Positions 22,659 through 31,533 of a stretch of 64,000 nt of DNA are shown piece after piece (positions within the stretch are counted from its first letter, which is position 1; every line of letters begins with the position of its first letter). The translations under genes and the position numbers were made by a program. Origin of the DNA: SLRI01 sp036796215 (GTDB lineage: Bacteria; Pseudomonadota; Alphaproteobacteria; Geminicoccales; Geminicoccaceae); contig DAIRDJ010000002.1 of NCBI GenBank assembly GCA_036796215.1, positions 1 to 64,000 of the forward strand, given 5' to 3'. The notes under the pieces were generated by a model. It saw nothing but the letters and a program-made list of their open reading frames with translations. It was not told where the DNA came from and made no database searches.

Positions 22659-25112
22659 GTGTCGCGCTGGCTCACCAAAGCCGTTTCATGGGTGGTCGTC
22701 ACCGCAGCCCTCTGGCTGGTCGTCGGCGGCGGTGTCGTGGCCTGGGTCTTTCAGCACTACGGTGAAGACCTCCCCGACTACGCCTCGCTCGCCGACTATC
22801 AGCCGCCGACCGTGACCCGGATCCATGCGGGCGACGGCCGGCTGCTCGCCGAATACGCCCACGAGCGCCGCGTGTTCGTGCCGATCAGCGCCATTCCGCC
22901 TTTGGTCCGCCAGGCCTTCGTCTCGGCCGAGGACAAGAACTTCTACAGCCACCCCGGCATCGATCCGCTGGGCATCGCCCGGGCGGCCTACGAGAATTTC
23001 CAGGCGCTGGGTACCAATCGCCGGCCGCAGGGGGCCTCGACCATCACCCAGCAGGTGGCGAAGAACTTCTTCTTGACCAACGAGGTCTCGCTCGAGCGCA
23101 AGATCGAGGAGGCGATCCTCGCCTTCCGGATCGAGCAGACCTTCAGCAAGGACCGCATCCTCGAGCTCTATCTCAACGAGATCTTTCTCGGCCGGCGGTC
23201 CTACGGCGTGGCGGCGGCGGCCTTGACCTATTTCGACAAGGCGCTCGACGAGCTGACCCTGGCCGAGGCCGCCTTCCTTGCCGCCCTGCCCAAGGCCCCG
23301 TCGACCTACGATCCGGACCGCAACCCGGAGACGGCGCTCGGCCGCCGCAACTATGTGCTGGGCCGGCTGCTCGACGACGGTGCCATCGGCCGAGACGAGC
23401 ACGCCCTCGCCCGGGCGACGCCGATCGAGACGCGGTCACGCGACAGCATCGACTATGCGCGGGCCGACTTCTTCACCGAGGAGGTCCGCCGCCAGCTGGT
23501 GCGCGAGCTCGGCGAGGACGGCTTCTACCAGGGCGGGCTGTCGGTGCGGACCACTGTCGACCCGCGGCTGCAGTCGCTTGCCGATCGGGTGCTGCGCCGT
23601 GGCCTTGCGGCCTATGACCGCGACCGTCAGGGCTGGCGCGGGCCCCTGGGCACGCTCGATCTGGCGGCCGCCGGCGACGGCTGGGCCAAAGCGCTCGCCG
23701 CGTTCGACCCCGGCTTCGAGCTCTACGACTGGCGCCTCGCGGTGGTCCACGAGGCGCGCCGGGGCGAGGCCGTGATCGGCTTTGCCGACGGCGGCACGGC
23801 GAGCCTGCCCTTCAGCGGGATGGCCTGGGCGACGCCGGAGCTCGGCCAGGGCGCGTTCGGCCGGCGGCCGGAGACCGCGAGCGACTTGGTGAAGCCCGGC
23901 GACGTCATCGTCGTCGAGGCGGTCGAGGCCGAGGGCGGCACGCGCTGGGCCTTGCGCCAGCGGCCGACCGTCGAAGGGGCGCTCGTCGCCCTCGACCCGC
24001 ATACCGGCCGGGTGCTCGCCATGGCCGGCGGCTTCAGCTTCCGCCAGAGCCAGTTCAACCGGGCGACCCAGGCCTATCGCCAGCCCGGCTCCAGCTTCAA
24101 GCCGTTCATCTATCTGGCGGCACTCGAGAACGGCTTCACGCCCTCCTCGATCATTCTCGACGCTCCCCTGGTCATCGACCAGGGGCCGGGCCTGCCGCTC
24201 TGGAAGCCCGAGAACTACAGCGAGGAGTTCTACGGTCCCTCCACGCTTCGGGTCGGCATCGAGAAGTCCAGGAACCTGATGACCGTGCGTCTGGCGCGCG
24301 AGATCGGCATGGCGAGCGTGCAGGATCTCGCCCGCCGCTTCGGCGTCGATCGCGGTCTCGGCATCAACCTGGCGGCGGCCCTGGGCTCGAACGAGGTGGA
24401 CCTGCTCAGCATCACCGAGGCCTACGCCAGGTTCGTCAATGGCGGTCGCGAGATCCAGGGCCAGCTGGTCGAGCGCATCCAGGACCGTTTCGGCCGGACC
24501 ATCATGCGCCGTGACGATCGCCCTTGCGACGGCTGCCAGCTGCTCGCCTGGGACGGCTCGCCGCCGCCGGAGCTGCCCGACACCCGCGCCGAGATCGTCG
24601 ATCCGCGCCACGCCTACCAGATGGTGCGGATGCTCGAAGGCGTCGTCCAGCGCGGCACCGGCACCCTGGCACAGCGCATCGGCAAGCCCGTCGCCGGCAA
24701 GACCGGCACCACCAACGACGCGCGCGACGCCTGGTTCGTGGGCTTCTCCCCGGATCTCGCCGTCGGCGTCTATGTCGGCTTCGACCAGCCGCGCAATCTC
24801 GGCCGCAGGGCGACGGGCGGCAGTGTGGCCCTGCCCATCTGGACCGACTTCATGGAAGCGGCCTTGGCCGACGCACCGGCGACGCCCTTCCGCACGCCGC
24901 CCGGGGTCCGGCTCGTCCGGGTCGACGCCGAGACCGGTCTTTTGCCCGGCAACGCCACGCAGGCGGTGATCGCCGAGGCCTTTCTGCCCGGCACCGAGCC
25001 CACCACCCGGGCGAGCGAGGCGGCACTGTCCGCGAGCGGCAGCACGGGCGGCACCGCCGCGAACCCCAATGGCGGCGCGAGTGGCGGCGGTACACCGACC
25101 GGCCTCTACTGA
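22659..25112 (+). CDS. mrcA: Penicillin-binding protein 1A
   Basis: Bifunctional peptidoglycan synthase anchored in the inner membrane, 817 residues from GTG 22659 (GAGGATGGGGTAAC just upstream). One N-terminal membrane helix (about residues 7-30). Glycosyltransferase domain (about 50-225) with SAEDKNFYSHPGIDPLGI containing the catalytic Glu and GASTITQQVAKNFFLTNE. Transpeptidase domain (about 400-730) with the three active-site motifs: SSFK in RQPGSSFKPF, SRN in IEKSRNLMT and KTGT in VAGKTGTTNDARDAW. The Gly/Ser-rich tail is disordered. It forms the conserved amidase-mrcA-prfB cluster. Confidence 0.96.
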   Translation: MSRWLTKAVSWVVVTAALWLVVGGGVVAWVFQHYGEDLPDYASLADYQPPTVTRIHAGDGRLLAEYAHERRVFVPISAIPPLVRQAFVSAEDKNFYSHPGIDPLGIARAAYENFQALGTNRRPQGASTITQQVAKNFFLTNEVSLERKIEEAILAFRIEQTFSKDRILELYLNEIFLGRRSYGVAAAALTYFDKALDELTLAEAAFLAALPKAPSTYDPDRNPETALGRRNYVLGRLLDDGAIGRDEHALARATPIETRSRDSIDYARADFFTEEVRRQLVRELGEDGFYQGGLSVRTTVDPRLQSLADRVLRRGLAAYDRDRQGWRGPLGTLDLAAAGDGWAKALAAFDPGFELYDWRLAVVHEARRGEAVIGFADGGTASLPFSGMAWATPELGQGAFGRRPETASDLVKPGDVIVVEAVEAEGGTRWALRQRPTVEGALVALDPHTGRVLAMAGGFSFRQSQFNRATQAYRQPGSSFKPFIYLAALENGFTPSSIILDAPLVIDQGPGLPLWKPENYSEEFYGPSTLRVGIEKSRNLMTVRLAREIGMASVQDLARRFGVDRGLGINLAAALGSNEVDLLSITEAYARFVNGGREIQGQLVERIQDRFGRTIMRRDDRPCDGCQLLAWDGSPPPELPDTRAEIVDPRHAYQMVRMLEGVVQRGTGTLAQRIGKPVAGKTGTTNDARDAWFVGFSPDLAVGVYVGFDQPRNLGRRATGGSVALPIWTDFMEAALADAPATPFRTPPGVRLVRVDAETGLLPGNATQAVIAEAFLPGTEPTTRASEAALSASGSTGGTAANPNGGASGGGTPTGLY

Positions 25113-25159
25113 GCCGCCAGCAAACCTTGTTCGACCAGCGATGACGGAGGGCGTGTTCC

Positions 25160-26282
25160 ATGCGCGCAGAGATCAGCAATCTCGAGACCACGATCCGCGA
25201 GGGCCTAACCCTGCTGCGGAGGCATCTTTGACTGGGATAACGCTCTGAGGCGGCGCGACGAGCTCGACTCGCTCACCGAGGATCCCGATCTCTGGAACGA
25301 CGCCGGGAACGCGCAGGCGCTGATGCGCGAGCGCCAGCAGCTGGCCGAGGCCATCGACCGCCAGCGCGAGCTGGAGCAGACCCTGGCCGACAGCCTGGAG
25401 CTCGCCGCGCTCGCCGAGGCGGAGGGCGACACCGCCACCCTCGACACCGTGCAGGCCGATCTCGAGCATCTGCGGATCCAGATCGACAAGCTGGCATTGG
25501 AAAGCCTGCTCTCCGGCGAGGCCGACGCCAACAACGCCTTTCTCCAGGTCAACGCCGGCGCCGGCGGCACGGAGAGCCAGGACTGGGCCGAGATGCTGCT
25601 GCGGATGTATCTCCGCTGGGCCGAGGCCAGGGGCATGAAGGCCGAGTGGATCGAGGAGAGTGCGGGCGAGGAGGCCGGCATCAAGTCGGCCACGGTCAAG
25701 ATCACCGGGCACAACGCCTATGGCTGGCTGAAGACCGAATCCGGTGTGCATCGCCTCGTCCGCATCTCGCCCTTCGACAGTGCGGCGAGGCGCCACACCA
25801 GCTTCGCCAGTGTCTGGGTCAGCCCCGAGATCGACGACTCCATCGAGGTCGAGATCGACGACAAGGACCTGAAGGTGGACACCTATCGCGCCTCGGGTGC
25901 CGGCGGCCAGCACGTCAACCGGACGGAATCGGCGATCCGCATCACCCATCTGCCATCGGGTGTCGTCGTCGCCTGCCAGAACGACCGGAGCCAGCACAAG
26001 AACCGGGCGACGGCGATGAAGATGCTGCGCGCCAAGCTCTACGATCTGGAGCTGCAAAAACGCCGGGCGGAGCACGACGCCACCGAGGCCACCAAGTCCG
26101 ACATCGGCTTCGGCCACCAGATCCGCTCTTATGTCCTCCACCCCTACAAGATGGTGAAGGACCTCCGGACCGGCACCGAAAGCGGCAACCCGAACGCCGT
26201 TCTCGACGGCGACCTCGACGCGTTCCTCGAGGCGGCACTGGCCCTGGGTGCCGGCCACACGCGGGAAGAGGCGGCGCAGTAA
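25160..26282 (+). CDS. prfB: Peptide chain release factor 2, with programmed +1 frameshift
   Basis: Releases peptides at UGA and UAA. Translation starts at ATG 25160 (GGAGG upstream) and reaches an in-frame TGA at 25229-25231 after 23 codons, in the context CGGAGG-CAT-CTT-TGA-C. Slipping +1 on CTT continues as DWDNALRRRDELDSL to 26282, giving 373 residues, the normal RF2 length. The rest shows the UGA-reading tripeptide SPF (RISPFDSAARR) and the catalytic GGQ in SGAGGQHVN. The internal Shine-Dalgarno-like GGAGG before the slippery CTT and the TGA-C context match the known autoregulatory site, where low RF2 promotes frameshifting. It is not a pseudogene. Confidence 0.96.
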
Positions 26283-26293
26283 AGAGGAAGAGA

Positions 26294-26331
26294 CGGGGAG
26301 GCTAGCCTCCCCGGGCCCCTCCGTTACTTTG
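26294..26331 (+). repeat. Double-hairpin 3'-end element, copy 5 (after prfB)
   Basis: CGGGGAGGCT (26294-26303) and AGCCTCCCCG (26304-26313) form a perfect 20-bp palindrome, followed by GGCCCCTCCGTTACTTTG. That second half matches copy 8 on the other strand at 47228-47246. It begins 11 nt after the prfB stop, in sense orientation, and is likely its terminator. Confidence 0.72.
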
Positions 26332-26399
26332 TAGATGGACCTGGTGACACGCCCTTTTCTGGCGATGGGGATGGGGTCCTGAGCAACGAGGAGGATGCT

Positions 26400-27464
26400 C
26401 TACACCATCGGCTGCAGTTCTTCGTTGAACGCCCGGGCCGCCTTTTCCCGTGCGGCGGTGAACACGTCCATGCTCTCGAAGACGTAGTCGAAAAAGCTCT
26501 CCTGCGTCTCGATGTCGACCTCGAAGATCTCGATCGTGTGGAAATCGGCTGCCGGCAGGACGCCGTCCTTGAGCCATTTGTTGACCAGGAGGAGTCGATC
26601 GCGCTCGCCGTGATAGGTGGCGTTGAAGCCGAGCTCCGTCTTCAGGTCCTCCAGTGCCAGAAGGCTGGTCGGCAGGTCGCCGAGCCATTTTTCGTTGATC
26701 GGCCTGACCACGAAGATGCGCTCGGCATTGGCAAGTTCGCTCAAGATGATCTGTCGGTAGTAGGCGCCGTCGATCGCCGAGCGCATGTCGGCAAATCCGT
26801 ACTGGTAGAGCCAGAGTCCATCGCGCACGTAGGTCGCCGTTATGTCCCGGTAGATCGTCCGGCTGCGATAGGTCTTCTTGTCACCCGGCTGCAGCCCCAA
26901 CAGCTTGCGCGCGGCAGGATTGAGGTGGACATACTCGATCCCTTGGCGAGGATCGTAGCTGTTGAACAGGATCGCGGTCGGCGACTGGTTGAACACCTCG
27001 CAGATCCTGTCGAACTCGGCGTCTGAAAAGAGCGGCACCAGGGTCCGGGCCGGCAGGATCTCGAAGAGCTGCTTGAGGTAGAACCTGCCACCGCGGCCGT
27101 GGGCGATATCGACGAACGTACCGAGCAGGTTCTTCAGGCTGTCGATCGCCACTTCGTACGTCGCCGGCCGCAGTCGCTTGTCGTAGCCCAGCAGGATCAG
27201 GCGGGCGAGATCGGCATCGGGCTGATGAAACGGCTGCATCTCCTCGATCTCGCGGGCCAGGATGTCCGAAAGCGGCTCGCCGGCGTGATCGCGTGCCTGG
27301 AGGTAGCGATAGACCCAGTAGATTTGCCCGGAGCTGCAGGACATGAGGCTGGGCGTCACCTGGTGATCCAGTGCTGCCTCGAGGAATCCCGCACCGAAAG
27401 CGTTGTTGCCGGCGAGGCCGCCGAGCGCAAACGCCATGTTCACCGTCTCTCGGGACTTGCTCAT
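26400..27464 (-). CDS. Patatin-like phospholipase family protein with altered nucleophile motif
   Basis: Resembles bacterial patatin-like lipid hydrolases. The 354-residue product, from ATG 27464 with GGAGAGCC upstream, has an oxyanion-hole-like FALGGLAGNNAFGAGFL near residue 14, a nucleophile-elbow-like MSCSSGQ where patatins have GxSxG, and an Asp-Gly motif (SAIDGAYYRQI) matching the catalytic dyad Asp. The first Gly of GxSxG is replaced by Ser, so catalysis is uncertain. There is no signal peptide, so it is probably cytosolic. It stands apart from its neighbours and is convergent with prfB. Confidence 0.72.
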   Translation of the reverse strand: MSKSRETVNMAFALGGLAGNNAFGAGFLEAALDHQVTPSLMSCSSGQIYWVYRYLQARDHAGEPLSDILAREIEEMQPFHQPDADLARLILLGYDKRLRPATYEVAIDSLKNLLGTFVDIAHGRGGRFYLKQLFEILPARTLVPLFSDAEFDRICEVFNQSPTAILFNSYDPRQGIEYVHLNPAARKLLGLQPGDKKTYRSRTIYRDITATYVRDGLWLYQYGFADMRSAIDGAYYRQIILSELANAERIFVVRPINEKWLGDLPTSLLALEDLKTELGFNATYHGERDRLLLVNKWLKDGVLPAADFHTIEIFEVDIETQESFFDYVFESMDVFTAAREKAARAFNEELQPMV

Positions 27465-27611
27465 GGAGGCTCTCCTGCAGGATTTTCCCTGCACTTTCGC
27501 ATAGCGGGGGGGCGGCAGCCATTGGCAAGAACTGCGCAGCGGCAATCGCGCCAGGGTGGCGAGCGTCGGCGATGCCCGCCATTGCTCGAGACCGCCGGCG
27601 GTGCTCGGCGT

Positions 27612-28100
27612 TCAGCGTGCTGCGGCGAGCGCCTCGAGCAGGCTCGGCATGTCGTTCCAGGTGTCGGAACCGGGTGGGGTGTTGACGGTTTCCTCAAGCG
27701 CCGCGGCCTGGACGAAACCGTCGGCGGCGCGCAGGTGGATGGCGGCCTGGCGGAAGGGAACAGCGCCGGTGGGGCCGATGCCGGTCATGGCCTCGACGAT
27801 GACGATGATGTCGTCCAGGCCGTCGCCGTCGATGTCGGCAAGCGCCAAGTCCTCGATGTCGAGATAGGCGTAGGTGCCGGGGAGCGACGGGAAGCGGTGG
27901 ACCACGGCACCGGTCGCGTCCTCGAGAGTCATGCGCGCGGTGGGCGGGCTCGCATCCAGGTCGGCGCGGACGACGATCTCGACGGCCCCGAAGCCGGGCA
28001 GCTGGACGGCCTCGCGCCAGTCGGCGTCACCGCCGCCAGCCAGGGCGGGGGAGGCGAGAAGCAGGTTCGCCGCGATGGCGGCTGCCCGGGGCCGGCGCAT
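27612..28100 (-). CDS. Small secreted protein with a DGDGLDD calcium-loop-like motif
   Basis: The 162-residue product has a signal peptide (MRRPRAAAIAANLLLASPAL, cleavage near ALA-GGG) and a segment DLALADIDGDGLDDIIVIVE like the FG-GAP/VCBS repeat edge that binds calcium. No enzyme family was recognised. It starts 5 nt downstream of the muramidase stop, so the two are probably co-transcribed. A role in the periplasm is inferred from the signal peptide alone. Confidence 0.75.
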   Translation of the reverse strand: MRRPRAAAIAANLLLASPALAGGGDADWREAVQLPGFGAVEIVVRADLDASPPTARMTLEDATGAVVHRFPSLPGTYAYLDIEDLALADIDGDGLDDIIVIVEAMTGIGPTGAVPFRQAAIHLRAADGFVQAAALEETVNTPPGSDTWNDMPSLLEALAAAR

Positions 28101-28105
28101 CACGC

Positions 28106-28903
28106 TCAAGCGACGAGCTTGCCCGCCTCGGCCGGGAAGGCCTCGGCGAAGAGCGCTTCTTGCGTCTCCTCGTCGAGCTCGCCGGTCGGCAGCAGCTCGT
28201 GCCTGGTTTGGAATTCGGTCAGGGCACCGCGGGTGAAGCGGCCGCGCAGGCCGTCGATCGGGCCCGGCGTGTAGCCCAGATAGGTCAAGGCCACCTGTGC
28301 CGCGCGAAGGCCGATGTCGGGCAGGGTGCGCTTGTTCTTCTCGAAGGCCGCCGCCAGCCGGTTGTCGTAGTCGTTGCGGCGGAAGTCGGGGCCGTTGTAG
28401 CAGGCGGCAAACGTGCCCCAGTCGCGCCGGCTGATGCCGAGCCGGCATTTCGGGTTGGCCATGATGAACTGGCCGAGGGCCTCGAGCTGGCTGTCCTCGC
28501 TCTCGACCATGGCCTCGACCATGGCCTTAACCGTGTCGAAGCCGACGACCCGGTGGTTGAAGCCCATCACCTGCGGCAGCCCCCAGGACGCACTCTTCAG
28601 GGCCTCCTCCTCGTCGAGCTTGGCGGCCTTCTTCAGCCGGTCGTACTCGCGGCTCTCGCCCAGATAGCCGCCCGCCTTGCGCGACGCGATGTCGGGGTGC
28701 TCGGCGTCGTGCTTGCGCTCGGTGCGGCGGCTGAAGATGTGCCGCTCGAAGAGGATGCGCGGTCGCCGGTCGAGGAGATAGCCGAAGCCCTTGGTCTCGA
28801 CGGTGAGCACCGCCCAGATCTCGGCCTCGCCGACCTCGAGCATCTCGCACACCCGACCGATGCCCTTGGCGGTCATCGGCAATCCCGACTTGGCGTATTT
28901 CAT
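28106..28903 (-). CDS. N-acetylmuramidase-domain protein with peptidoglycan-binding domain
   Basis: Predicted peptidoglycan hydrolase of 265 residues from ATG 28903, preceded by GGGAGG. Residues about 25-190 match the N-acetylmuramidase family found in phage endolysins and some bacterial enzymes (ETKGFGYLLDRRPRILFERH, then SASWGLPQVMGFNH). Residues about 195-250 form a PG_binding_1-like domain (ALTYLGYTPGPIDGLRGR followed by TRGALTEFQ). No signal peptide or membrane segment is present, so export would need a holin or another secretion route, or the gene may be of prophage origin. Confidence 0.85.
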   Translation of the reverse strand: MKYAKSGLPMTAKGIGRVCEMLEVGEAEIWAVLTVETKGFGYLLDRRPRILFERHIFSRRTERKHDAEHPDIASRKAGGYLGESREYDRLKKAAKLDEEEALKSASWGLPQVMGFNHRVVGFDTVKAMVEAMVESEDSQLEALGQFIMANPKCRLGISRRDWGTFAACYNGPDFRRNDYDNRLAAAFEKNKRTLPDIGLRAAQVALTYLGYTPGPIDGLRGRFTRGALTEFQTRHELLPTGELDEETQEALFAEAFPAEAGKLVA

Positions 28904-29108
28904 GCCCGGTCCTCCCTTCCCGATCCCCTCGCGAACCCGGTTATAGAGGAGAAGAGGTGCGGTGTCCCGCGGCACCTCTCCGGTCCCGCGCTTGCCGGCG
29001 CTCGGCGGCGAGCGGTATCATCAAACGATAACATGCCGGGGCTAGTTGGAAGGCTCGGTGCTGGGGGGCGGGGTTGCCACCGGCGTGGCGAACCCTGGAT
29101 GGACGAGG

Positions 29109-30272
29109 ATGGCGAGCGCGGGCTTCTTGCAGGTCGAGCGCCTCTCGGTGCGCTACGGAGCGACGCCGGTGCTGCACGAGCTCTCGCTCGACGTGGCCGA
29201 GGGCTCGTTCGTGGCCCTCCTGGGTGCCTCGGGTTGCGGCAAGACCACGCTGCTCCGGACGATCGCGGGCTTCATGCAGCCGAGTGCCGGGACCGTGCGC
29301 GTCGCCGGACGCGACATCACCGGGCTGCCGCCGGACCGGCGCGGCATGGCCATGGTTTTTCAGTCCTATGCGCTCTGGCCGCACATGAGCGTGGCGCAGA
29401 ATATCGGCTACGGGCTCAAGCTCCGGGGCGTCGATCGGGCCTCGACCGCGCGCAAGGTGGGCGAGATCCTGGCGATGCTCGGGCTCGACGGGCTGGCCAT
29501 GCGCAATGTGACAGCACTCTCTGGCGGCCAGCGGCAGCGGGTGGCCCTGGGCCGGGCACTGGCCATCGATCCCGCCATTCTGCTGCTCGACGAGCCGCTC
29601 TCCAATCTCGATGCGAAGATCCGCCAGAGCGTGCGGCACGAGATCCGCGCGCTGCAGCGCCGGCTCGGCATCACCGCCATCCATGTCACCCACGACCGCG
29701 AGGAGGCGATGGTGATGGCGGATGAGATCGTCATCCTGGAGGGCGGTCGGATCGCCCAGGCGGGCTCGCCCGAGGCGATCTACAATTGCCCGGAAAGCCC
29801 GTTCGTCGCGGATTTCATGGGGGCGGACAACGCCATTTCGCTCGAGGCCGAGGTCGACGCCGTGGCGCTGAGCCTGGCGGCTGGCGCCGATCACTTGCCC
29901 GCCCGCCTCGCCCTCGACCGGCTGCCGACCCGTCGCGCCATCGCCGGTCATGGGGCCAAGCGCCTGCGCGCCTGCTTTCGCGGCGAGGCTGCGATGCTGC
30001 TCGAGGCCACGGGCAGCGAGGCGGATGCCGAGCCCAGCCGCGATGCCGTGCTGCTGCGCGGGCGGGTCGAGGAGGTGAGCTATCCGGGTGGCGTCTGGCG
30101 GCATGTGGTGCAGGTGGGCACGCGGCAGTTCCTGGTCGACGACGCCGAGCGCTACGCCCCGGGCTCGCCCGTCCGGGTGCGCCTGCCGGTCGAGACACTC
30201 TTTTTGTTTCCGGACGAGGCCGGTGATCCGTCAGCCGCGAGGTTGGCCCCGGCGCTTCCGGTTGGCCGCTGA
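29109..30272 (+). CDS. ABC transporter ATP-binding protein (PotA/FbpC type)
   Basis: Energises an importer for a small organic solute or metal. The 387-residue protein has Walker A GASGCGKTT, the Q-loop VFQSYALWPHMSV, signature LSGGQRQRVALGRAL, Walker B ILLLDEPLSNLD and the switch His in VTHDREEA. A C-terminal TOBE-type domain follows (about 235-375). ATG 29109 is chosen because alignment starts at FLQVERLSVRYG; an upstream TTG at 29046 is possible. It is first in an operon with the binding protein (22 nt away), two permeases and two aldo/keto reductases. Confidence 0.93.
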   Translation: MASAGFLQVERLSVRYGATPVLHELSLDVAEGSFVALLGASGCGKTTLLRTIAGFMQPSAGTVRVAGRDITGLPPDRRGMAMVFQSYALWPHMSVAQNIGYGLKLRGVDRASTARKVGEILAMLGLDGLAMRNVTALSGGQRQRVALGRALAIDPAILLLDEPLSNLDAKIRQSVRHEIRALQRRLGITAIHVTHDREEAMVMADEIVILEGGRIAQAGSPEAIYNCPESPFVADFMGADNAISLEAEVDAVALSLAAGADHLPARLALDRLPTRRAIAGHGAKRLRACFRGEAAMLLEATGSEADAEPSRDAVLLRGRVEEVSYPGGVWRHVVQVGTRQFLVDDAERYAPGSPVRVRLPVETLFLFPDEAGDPSAARLAPALPVGR

Positions 30273-30294
30273 CGACAACCAGGAGGACAACGAC

Positions 30295-31440
30295 ATGCGA
30301 CGACACCTGACGACCACGGCTCTCGCCCTGGGCACGTTCCTGGCGACGGCATCCTTCGCTTCCGCCCAGACGCTCACCGTGCTCACGGCGGGCGACCAGA
30401 ACATGGTGGACTATGTCAACGAGTACCTGGCGCCGATGTTCGAGGCCGACCATCCCGGCGTCACCGTCCGGGCGCTGGGCACCGGGCCTGGCGATGCGGG
30501 CTCGCAGATGATCTACGAGCGGCTGGCGGCCCAGGCGGCGGCGGGCTCGGCCGTGGTCGATGTCGATGTCGCCGTGGTGCATCAGAAGATGGCGGGGCAG
30601 CTGGTCGCCGAGGAGTTGCTCGAGGCCTATCGCGGCAAGATCGCCACGGGCGAGCTCGTCACCCGCGATACGGCCAGGATGGCGCTCGGCACCGAGGTCG
30701 ACGGCTATGTCATGCCGATGTTCCACAGCCAGACGGCCCTGGCCTACAACCCGGCATTGGTCGAGACACCGCCGCAGACCTTCGCCGAGCTCGTCGATTG
30801 GGTCGAAGCGCAACCCGGGCAGTTCGGCTATAACGGCATCAAGGGCGGGATGTCCGGGGTCGCCTTCGTCATGGGCTGGATGTACGCGTTCACCGATCAG
30901 GGCGAGCAGCTGATGAACGGCCCGTTCGACGATGCCCTGGCGGCCGAGTGGGACACCGCCTTGGCGTCCTTGAAGGACTTCAACCAGCATGTCGTCTTCA
31001 CCCCCGGCAATGCCGGCACGCTCGATGCCTTGAACCGGGGCGAGATCGCCATGGGGCCGGTCTGGGTCGACATGTTCTACACCTGGCAGGCCGACGGGCG
31101 GCTCAATCCGGACCTCAAGCTCTCGCTGATCGGCCCCGGCATGCCCGGCCAGCCGATGTACTACGTGCTGCCCCGGGGCGCCGAGCACGAGGAGCTCGCG
31201 GCGTCCTTCATCGAACTCGCCACCTCGGCGAAGGTCCAGGCCGAGGGCATTGTCGAGCGGTTCAACTGGTATCCGGGCATCGACGCCCAGCACGTCCAGG
31301 CCGAGCTCGACGACGCGACCTGGCAGCGGCTGTTTGCCGACGTGGGACCTGAGGATCTGGCGAGCAAGGGCAAGCCCTTCCCGATCGGCCCCTATTTCGA
31401 CGCGATCCTCGAGGCCTACGAGCGTCAGGTGACGAACTGA
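30295..31440 (+). CDS. ABC transporter substrate-binding protein
   Basis: Periplasmic solute receptor, 381 residues, with signal peptide MRRHLTTTALALGTFLATAS cleaved near SAQ. The start is well supported: AGGAGG at 30281-30286, 8 nt before the ATG. The fold is that of the iron/polyamine/thiamine type binding proteins (MFHSQTALAYNPALVETPP, GNAGTLDALNRGEIAMGPVW). The ligand is not clear. Context with aldo/keto reductases would fit a sugar-like or polyol ligand, while the PotA-type ATPase fits polyamines or metals. Confidence 0.9.
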   Translation: MRRHLTTTALALGTFLATASFASAQTLTVLTAGDQNMVDYVNEYLAPMFEADHPGVTVRALGTGPGDAGSQMIYERLAAQAAAGSAVVDVDVAVVHQKMAGQLVAEELLEAYRGKIATGELVTRDTARMALGTEVDGYVMPMFHSQTALAYNPALVETPPQTFAELVDWVEAQPGQFGYNGIKGGMSGVAFVMGWMYAFTDQGEQLMNGPFDDALAAEWDTALASLKDFNQHVVFTPGNAGTLDALNRGEIAMGPVWVDMFYTWQADGRLNPDLKLSLIGPGMPGQPMYYVLPRGAEHEELAASFIELATSAKVQAEGIVERFNWYPGIDAQHVQAELDDATWQRLFADVGPEDLASKGKPFPIGPYFDAILEAYERQVTN

Positions 31441-31533
31441 ACCGTGACGAGCTGAACGGCGACAAACGGGCTTGCCGCAGCGGGGCCGCCGCTCTATCCG
31501 GCGGTGGTCCCGAACGGTGGGTCCGAGCGTCTC

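Noticed and set aside
25229..25231. In-frame TGA in prfB as a sign of a pseudogene
   Set aside because: The context CTT-TGA-C with an upstream GGAGG is the known programmed frameshift site, and both flanks encode intact RF2.
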